64,000 nt of DNA. Source: Brachybacterium ginsengisoli (lineage in GTDB: Bacteria; Actinomycetota; Actinomycetes; Actinomycetales; Dermabacteraceae). Numbering within the stretch: the stretch's first letter is position 1; each line of letters begins with the position of its first letter. The notes under the pieces were generated by a model, which searched no databases, was not told the origin of the DNA, and worked only from the letters and a program-made list of their open reading frames with translations. Where the stretch lies: assembly GCF_002407065.1 (NCBI RefSeq), contig NZ_CP023564.1, positions 2,852,001 through 2,916,000 of the forward strand, read 5' to 3'. A program made the position numbers and the translations under genes. Shown one piece after another: positions 59,105-64,000 of this stretch.

Positions 59105-59599
59105 ATGACGCAGACGCCGCAGCAGGGCGGGCACGCGATCCCGGGCGAGGTGGGGGCGGTGGGACGTCACGACGGATCGGCCCGCAGCTACGACCCGCTC
59201 GCCGGACCCGGCGCAGGAGCGCCGGGCCAGGTCGTGGCGTGGCGGCCCGTCGCCCCGCCCCCGCCGAGGATGGCGCCCCTGCCGCCCGCGGCCGAGAAGA
59301 GCGTGGGCATCGCCTTCCTGCTCACCTTCCTCTTCGGCCCGCTCGGGATGCTCTATTCGACCGTCACGGGCGCGCTGGTGCTGATCGCGGTGACCGTGGT
59401 GCTGGCGATCGTCGTCGGGATCGTCGTGGGCCTCATCTCGCTGGCCACCTTCGGCTTCGGAGCCGTCCTGGTGGTGCTCGCGCCGCTCGCGGGCGCTCCG
59501 ATCTGGATCGCGAGCATCATCTGGGGCTGCCTCGCGGCCTCCCGCCACAACGAGCGGGTGCGCGCCCAGCTCTCCGGGGTCGGCCGCGCCGGGTACTGA
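59105..59599 (+). CDS. Small membrane protein, unknown function
   Basis: A 164-residue protein with a Pro/Gly/Ala-rich N terminus of about 60 residues and two or three hydrophobic segments (VGIAFLLTFLFGPLGMLY, VLIAVTVVLAIVVGIVVGLISL, VLVVLAPLAGAPIWIASII by landmarks). No family recognised; the LLTFLFGPLGMLYS motif recalls other small actinobacterial integral membrane proteins. AGGGGGAGCAGG precedes ATG 59105. The gap to the CDF stop is 60 bp, so it may share its transcript. Confidence 0.7.
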   Translation: MTQTPQQGGHAIPGEVGAVGRHDGSARSYDPLAGPGAGAPGQVVAWRPVAPPPPRMAPLPPAAEKSVGIAFLLTFLFGPLGMLYSTVTGALVLIAVTVVLAIVVGIVVGLISLATFGFGAVLVVLAPLAGAPIWIASIIWGCLAASRHNERVRAQLSGVGRAGY

Positions 59600-59640
59600 C
59601 CGTTGACGGGTGGCGTCACACACCGCCCCTCAATGAACGC

Positions 59641-59670
59641 TTATGGCGATACCTACTTGCCATTATGGCG
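59641..59670. promoter_or_regulatory. Operator-like cluster before the FAD oxidase operon
   Basis: TTATGGCG occurs at 59641-59648 and 59663-59670, 22 bp apart (about two helical turns). The second copy is inside a perfect palindrome GCCAT-T-ATGGC at 59659-59669. The stretch is notably A/T-rich for this genome. It lies 56-85 bases before the GTG of the oxidase gene, so it probably regulates the operon. Confidence 0.5.
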
Positions 59671-59725
59671 TCTGATGCTCCACGCTGAGCGAGGCCCACC
59701 CGCCCGCAGCGTTCAGGAGATCCGT

Positions 59726-61156
59726 GTGACGAGCACGCCCACCCCCGTACGATCCCGCGACCTCGCCGAGCTCGCCGCCCGGCTCGAGGCGGAGCTCGGC
59801 CCCGACGCGGTGACCTCCGCCGTCGTCGCGCAGGAGACTGGGGGCGAGGAGCGCTTCGCGGGTGACCGCTCCGGCTCCGCCGCCGCCGGGACCCGCTTCC
59901 TGGTGGTCCTCCCCCAGGACACCGCCGGCGTCCAAGCCGCCCTGCGCCTCGCCCACGCCACCGGCACCCCGGTGGTGCCGCGCGGCGCCGGCTCGGGCCT
60001 GTCGGGCGGGGCGATCCCCGTCGACGGCGGGATCGTGCTGGGCCTGGAGCGCCTCACCGCGGTGCGCGAGATCGACGTGCTCGACGAGGTCGCGGTCGTC
60101 GAGGCCGGGGTGATCACCGCGGACCTCTCCGCCGCCCTGGCACCCCACGGCTTCTTCTACGCACCGGATCCGGCCAGCGCCCGCCTCTCCACGATCGGCG
60201 GGAACATCGCCACCAACGCCGGCGGCCTGCACTGCGCGAAGTACGGCGTGACCCGCGAGTCCGTGCTCGCCCTCGAGGCCGTGCTGGCCGACGGCACGCT
60301 GCTGCGCACCGGACACCGCTCCCTCAAGGGCGTCACCGGGCTGGACCTCACCCAGCTGCTGATCGGCTCGGAGGGGACGCTCGCCGTGGTCACCGCCGCG
60401 ACGGTGCGCATCCGCCCCCTGCCCGTCGCGCGCCGCACCGTGCTGGCCCGCTTCGCCTCCGTCGAGGCCGCCGCCGGCGGGGTGAACGCGATCTCCCGCA
60501 GCCCCGTCCGGCCCGCCGCGACCGAGCTGATGGACGCCGGCACCCTGACGGACATCGATGCCAGCACCGGCTCGCTCCTCGCCGAGGGCGCCAGCGCGAT
60601 CCTGCTCGTCGAGCTCGACGGCTACGGGGTGGACGAGCAGGTCTGCGACCTGACCACCGCCCTCGTCGGCGCGGGCGGCACGGTGCGGGAGATCCCGGAC
60701 GAGGACGAGGCGGAGCACCTGTGGGAGCTGCGCCGCAGCGGCCGCGGGTTCAGCCCCGAGGTGCTGCGCCTCGGTGAGGACATCGCCGTGCCCAAGTCGC
60801 GTCTCGCCGAGATCTTCACCGCCCTGACCGAGATCGGCGAGCGCCACGGCGTGCAGACCTCCGCCCTCGCCCACGCGGGCGACGGCAACCTCCACCCCTG
60901 CCTGGCTCTGCCGCGCGAGGAGGCCGGGGAGGGCATCGAGGACGGCGTGCTCCCCGCCCCGATCCTCGCCGCGGCCGACGAGCTGGTCCGCGCGGCCCTC
61001 GACCTCGGCGGCACCATCAGCGGCGAGCACGGCATCGGCACCGCCAAGCACCACTGGCTGGACCTCGAGCTCTCCCCCGCCTCGCGGGCGCTGCAGCAGC
61101 GCCTGAAGTCCGCCCTCGACCCCGACCACCTGCTCAACCCCGGGAAGGCCCTGTGA
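59726..61156 (+). CDS. FAD-binding oxidase (glycolate oxidase GlcD/D-lactate dehydrogenase type)
   Basis: A 476-residue flavoprotein of the VAO/PCMH family. The FAD-binding motif VVPRGAGSGLSGGAIPVDGG is near residue 90 (by landmarks), then LSTIGGNIATNAGGLHCAKYGVT, VTGLDLTQLLIGSEGTLAVVT and the C-terminal GDGNLHP and GTISGEHGIGTAKH, all typical of GlcD/Dld2-like enzymes. It would oxidise a 2-hydroxy acid such as D-lactate or glycolate. GTG 59726 has AGGAGA 5 bases upstream. The aminotransferase and a solute-binding protein follow without gaps. Confidence 0.92.
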   Translation: MTSTPTPVRSRDLAELAARLEAELGPDAVTSAVVAQETGGEERFAGDRSGSAAAGTRFLVVLPQDTAGVQAALRLAHATGTPVVPRGAGSGLSGGAIPVDGGIVLGLERLTAVREIDVLDEVAVVEAGVITADLSAALAPHGFFYAPDPASARLSTIGGNIATNAGGLHCAKYGVTRESVLALEAVLADGTLLRTGHRSLKGVTGLDLTQLLIGSEGTLAVVTAATVRIRPLPVARRTVLARFASVEAAAGGVNAISRSPVRPAATELMDAGTLTDIDASTGSLLAEGASAILLVELDGYGVDEQVCDLTTALVGAGGTVREIPDEDEAEHLWELRRSGRGFSPEVLRLGEDIAVPKSRLAEIFTALTEIGERHGVQTSALAHAGDGNLHPCLALPREEAGEGIEDGVLPAPILAAADELVRAALDLGGTISGEHGIGTAKHHWLDLELSPASRALQQRLKSALDPDHLLNPGKAL

Positions 61157-62388
61157 TGACCACGACCACCCGCTCCGCTCCCCACGATCTCCTCTCCGCG
61201 CTCGGCGCCCGCGAGGACCTCTCCCGCGGCTTCGGGAAGGCGAGCACGAGCCTGCCCGGCGCGATCCCTCTGCTCGGCGGCGCCCCCAGCGCCGACCTCC
61301 TGCCCCTCGCCGAGATCCGCGACGCGGCCGCGGACCTCACCGCCGACACTGAGGCGCTCGTCGGCGCCCTGCAGTACTCCCTGCCCCGCGGGATCAGCGG
61401 GCTGCGCCGGTGGATCGCCGAGCGCGAGGGCGTGGACCCCGAGCGCGTGCTCATCACCAACGGCGCCTTCCACGGCCTGTCGCTGCTCTTCGACGCACTG
61501 CTCGAGCAGGGCGACGAGGTCGCCGTCGAGGACCCGACCTACCCCCTGATCTTCCGCTCCCTGCAGCACAAGCAGCCGCGCCTGCTGCCCCTCCCGCTCG
61601 ACGCCGAGGGCATCGACGCCGGCGCCCTCGAGGCGCAGCTGAACGCGGGCGCCCGGCCCAAGCTGCTCTACACCGTGCCGGACTTCCACAACCCCACAGG
61701 GCTCGTCACCTCCGCCTGGCGCCGCGAGCAGCTGGTGGGGATCGCCGAGCGGCACGGCCTGGTCATCGTCTCGGACAACGCCTACGCCGGTCTCGGCTTC
61801 CCCGGCACGCAGGAGGTGGCCGACTACCCGCTGGACTCGGACCTCGTGGTCCACGTGCGCACCTTCTCCAAGGTGCTCGGCCCCGGACTGCGGCTGGGCT
61901 GGCTGGTGCTGCCGCCGTGGCTCGTGGGCCCCGTGACGCGGCTGCGCGCGAACCAGGACCAGCACTCCTCGGTGCCGATCCAGGCGATCGTGGAGCGGAT
62001 CGTCGGCGCCGGGGAGCACAGCCCGCGCGGCGGCGGCTTCGACGCGATCGCGCAGCGCTCCGCCACCGCCTATGCGGAGCGCTTCGACCTCGTGCACGGG
62101 ATCCTCGAGGAGGGCCTGCCGGACGGGATCGAGGTCACCCATCGCACCGGCGGGATCTTCCTGTGGGCCCGGCTGCGCGATGCCGGCATCGATCTCCGGG
62201 CCGCCCAGGAGCTGGCCCGCACCCGCTACGGCACCGACGCGGTGCTGGGACGCTTCTTCCACCTCGGCGACCCCACGGACGACCGCGGCAGCCTGCGCCT
62301 GGGCATCAGCCATCTCCCGCCCGAGCAGCTGCGCCGGGGCGCCGAGCGCCTGCTCGAGGCGCTCACCTCCCCGGAGGCCCGGCGATGA
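61156..62388 (+). CDS. PLP-dependent aminotransferase, fold type I
   Basis: A 410-residue aminotransferase-like enzyme of the class I/II MocR-AAT group without a DNA-binding domain. Motifs: LQYSLPRGISGLRRWIAER, ITNGAFHGLSLL, EDPTYPLIF, TVPDFHNPTGLVTS, VSDNAYAGLGF and the PLP lysine in VRTFSKVLGPGLRLGWLV. It would move an amino group between an amino acid and a keto acid. ATG 61156 overlaps the previous stop by one base (GTG 61153 is an alternative). It overlaps the next gene by four bases. Confidence 0.9.
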   Translation: MTTTTRSAPHDLLSALGAREDLSRGFGKASTSLPGAIPLLGGAPSADLLPLAEIRDAAADLTADTEALVGALQYSLPRGISGLRRWIAEREGVDPERVLITNGAFHGLSLLFDALLEQGDEVAVEDPTYPLIFRSLQHKQPRLLPLPLDAEGIDAGALEAQLNAGARPKLLYTVPDFHNPTGLVTSAWRREQLVGIAERHGLVIVSDNAYAGLGFPGTQEVADYPLDSDLVVHVRTFSKVLGPGLRLGWLVLPPWLVGPVTRLRANQDQHSSVPIQAIVERIVGAGEHSPRGGGFDAIAQRSATAYAERFDLVHGILEEGLPDGIEVTHRTGGIFLWARLRDAGIDLRAAQELARTRYGTDAVLGRFFHLGDPTDDRGSLRLGISHLPPEQLRRGAERLLEALTSPEARR

Positions 62389-64000
62389 GCACGCTCCCCT
62401 CCCGTCGGCACCTGCTGCAGGCCACAGGCCTGGGCGCGTTGGGTCTGGCCGCCCTGCCGCTGGCCGGCTGCGCCGTCGACGGGGCCCGCGCCGAGGAGCC
62501 CGAGGACGAGCTGAGCTTCCTCATCTCGAACCTCGACGGCGGCTGGGTGCCCTCCAAGAGCGCGATCTCCAGCTACGAGGCGAACGTGTGGCAGCAGCTC
62601 ACCGACAAGCTGGTCCACACCGACGCCGAGGGCGCGGTCACCCCGTGGCTCGCGACCTCCTGGGAGCAGAACCCGGAGTCCACCGAGTTCGTGCTGCATC
62701 TGCGCGAGGGCGTCACCTTCTCCGACGGCACCCCGGTGGACGCCACCGCGGTGCTCGCGAACCTCGAGGCCTGGGCCGTCGGCCGACCGGACGAGGGGCT
62801 GCCCGCGGTGGGCCTGTTCCCCGGCGGCACCTACGAGGGCGCCGAGGCGCTGGACGACCTGACCGTGCGGGTCACCTTCACCGCGCCGACCCTCTCCTTC
62901 CTGCCCACGCTCGGGTACCACGGCTGCCAGCTGATGGCTCCCTCGAGCCTCGCCGGGAGCCTCGAGGAGCAGTCCGATCTCGCGTTCCAGATCGGCTCGG
63001 GCCCCTTCGTGCTGGAGAGCTGGGCGGCGGGCGACCACGTGCGCCTGGTGCGCCGCGAGGACTACGACTGGGCGCCCGAGGCGCTCGGCGCGAGCGGCCC
63101 CGCCCGCCTCGCGGCGATCACCTTCACCGTGCTGCCGGACGACACGCTGCGCGCCTCCGCCGCCCGCGCCGGACAGACGGACATCTCCTACAACGTGAAC
63201 CCGCAGGTGCTGGACGCCTTCACGGAGGCCGGATTCCACATCGAGGTCCCCCGCTACCTGGGCTTCGTGCACGGCTACAGCCTCCGCACGGACGTCGCCC
63301 CCTTCGACGACGTGCGCGTGCGCCGGGCCATCACCCGCGGCATCGACCGCGCCGAGATCCTGCGCACCGTCTTCACCGACGCCTGGGAGCCCGCGACCAG
63401 CTGGCTCCAGGCCGGGGTGCCAGAGACCACCGATCTCTCCGAGCTGTTCGACCATGACCCCGATCTGGCCGCCCAGCTCCTGGACGAGGCGGGATGGACG
63501 AGCCGCACGGCCGACGGGATCCGCACCCGGGACGGGGTCGAGCTCTCGTTCACGATCTTCCCCACCCCCTACCTCACCGGCTCCGTGCCGGAGGCGGAGC
63601 TGATCAGCCAGCAGCTGGGCCGGCTCGGGATCCGCGTGCACACCCAGAAGCTCGACATCCCCAGCTACACCGAACGGGTCACCAACGACCCCGCGCAGGG
63701 CCTGGTGGAGGTGACCCGCAGCTTCGTGGACGTGGGCACCGTGGCCGAGGTGATCACCGACCAGGGCGAGGACTGGTTCGCCGTCGGCTCCACCGACGCC
63801 GACCTGGTGCGGCTGCGGGACGAGGTCGCCGGCGCCGCCAGCCGGAAGGAGCGGGCGGGCCTGGTCGAGGAGCTCTCCCGCCACGTGCTCGAGCAGGCCT
63901 ACTTCATCCCCCTCGAGCAGAACGTGCAGCGGATCTACGTGCAGTCCCCGCAGCTGCGCGGCGAGCGCTTCAACGCCGTCGCGATCCCCACGTACCACGC
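62385..64000 (+). CDS. ABC transporter solute-binding lipoprotein, family 5 (3' end cut)
   Basis: The reading frame runs from ATG 62385 to the window edge without a stop (538 codons). A lipobox (LAGC) near residue 29 follows a Tat-compatible signal (SRRHLLQATGLGALGLAALPLAGC, by landmarks). Family 5 motifs follow: VTPWLATSWEQNPESTEFVLHLREGVTFSDGTPV, GSGPFVLESWAAGDHVRLVRR, DDVRVRRAITRGIDR (by landmarks). It captures a peptide or opine-like substrate and would hand it to permeases presumably encoded beyond the window. The start overlaps the aminotransferase stop (ATGA). Together with the oxidase it suggests uptake and oxidation of a hydroxy- or amino-acid-type compound. Confidence 0.93.
   Translation, partial: MSTLPSRRHLLQATGLGALGLAALPLAGCAVDGARAEEPEDELSFLISNLDGGWVPSKSAISSYEANVWQQLTDKLVHTDAEGAVTPWLATSWEQNPESTEFVLHLREGVTFSDGTPVDATAVLANLEAWAVGRPDEGLPAVGLFPGGTYEGAEALDDLTVRVTFTAPTLSFLPTLGYHGCQLMAPSSLAGSLEEQSDLAFQIGSGPFVLESWAAGDHVRLVRREDYDWAPEALGASGPARLAAITFTVLPDDTLRASAARAGQTDISYNVNPQVLDAFTEAGFHIEVPRYLGFVHGYSLRTDVAPFDDVRVRRAITRGIDRAEILRTVFTDAWEPATSWLQAGVPETTDLSELFDHDPDLAAQLLDEAGWTSRTADGIRTRDGVELSFTIFPTPYLTGSVPEAELISQQLGRLGIRVHTQKLDIPSYTERVTNDPAQGLVEVTRSFVDVGTVAEVITDQGEDWFAVGSTDADLVRLRDEVAGAASRKERAGLVEELSRHVLEQAYFIPLEQNVQRIYVQSPQLRGERFNAVAIPTYH

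Noticed and set aside
62072-63457. Plus-strand open frame overlapping the aminotransferase and the binding-protein gene
   Set aside because: Its Arg/Ala/Pro-rich translation shows no motif; the frame from 62385 gives a lipoprotein signal and family 5 motifs and stays open to the window edge.

Overview
The window is high-GC actinobacterial chromosome. Codons are strongly G/C-biased, there are many GTG starts and ATGA/GTGA gene overlaps, and some genes carry Tat-type signal peptides. The gene families (XPB-type helicase pair, DUF222/HNH gene, DUF2079, DUF4031, ROK regulators) suggest Micrococcales, possibly a Brachybacterium-like organism. That placement is inference, because the window has no 16S rRNA or core marker. 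I see no prophage, insertion sequence or CRISPR array. Both ends cut a gene, and each cut gene encodes a family 5 (peptide-type) ABC solute-binding protein.

Region 1 (1-10642, all plus) is a sialic acid scavenging cluster. It holds a peptide-type ABC importer (binding protein, permease, a permease-ATPase fusion, ATPase), N-acetylneuraminate lyase, a ROK kinase, ManNAc-6-P epimerase, an exported beta-helix protein, an exported sialidase and a second sialidase without signal peptide. Together they would release, import and convert sialic acid to GlcNAc-6-P. Deacetylase and deaminase genes are not in the window.

Region 2 (10716-29233) is mixed. It has a secreted subtilase, membrane proteins, a P/T/E-rich surface protein, an operon with an SRPBCC-like protein, prolyl oligopeptidase and an alpha/beta hydrolase lacking its serine, a GH3 lipoprotein, ThiD, two tandem membrane-anchored paralogues, a cardiolipin synthase-like protein, a Bax-inhibitor-like protein and a trans-sulfuration enzyme.

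Region 3 (29330-42942) has an MFS exporter divergent from a ROK regulator across a palindromic operator, a YggS protein, and a tRNA with anticodon UAA but a short variable arm. It continues with the XPB helicase and its partner-domain protein, gnd, a CD225-like protein, LapA, and an OmpR/histidine kinase pair.

Region 4 (42943-55582) has a DUF418/DUF4031 pair, a DUF222/HNH gene behind an A/T-richer leader with DnaA-box-like sites, an RNase HI-DUF4440 fusion, a methyltransferase-GNAT-dehydrogenase operon, a LacI-controlled GH2 glycosidase and a DEAD-box RNA helicase.

Region 5 (55579-64000) has a rhodanese, an acyl-CoA ligase divergent from an ArsR/CDF metal-efflux operon across a strong palindrome, and a promoter-proximal FAD oxidase, aminotransferase and solute-binding protein operon that runs off the end.

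A recurring trait is a -10-like hexamer 6 or 7 bases before the start codon with no Shine-Dalgarno sequence, suggesting leaderless mRNAs. No wholly new system stands out. The best leads are the class-I-shaped UAA tRNA, the Ser-to-Gly hydrolase in its operon, the beta-helix protein in the sialic acid cluster, and the HNH-gene leader.
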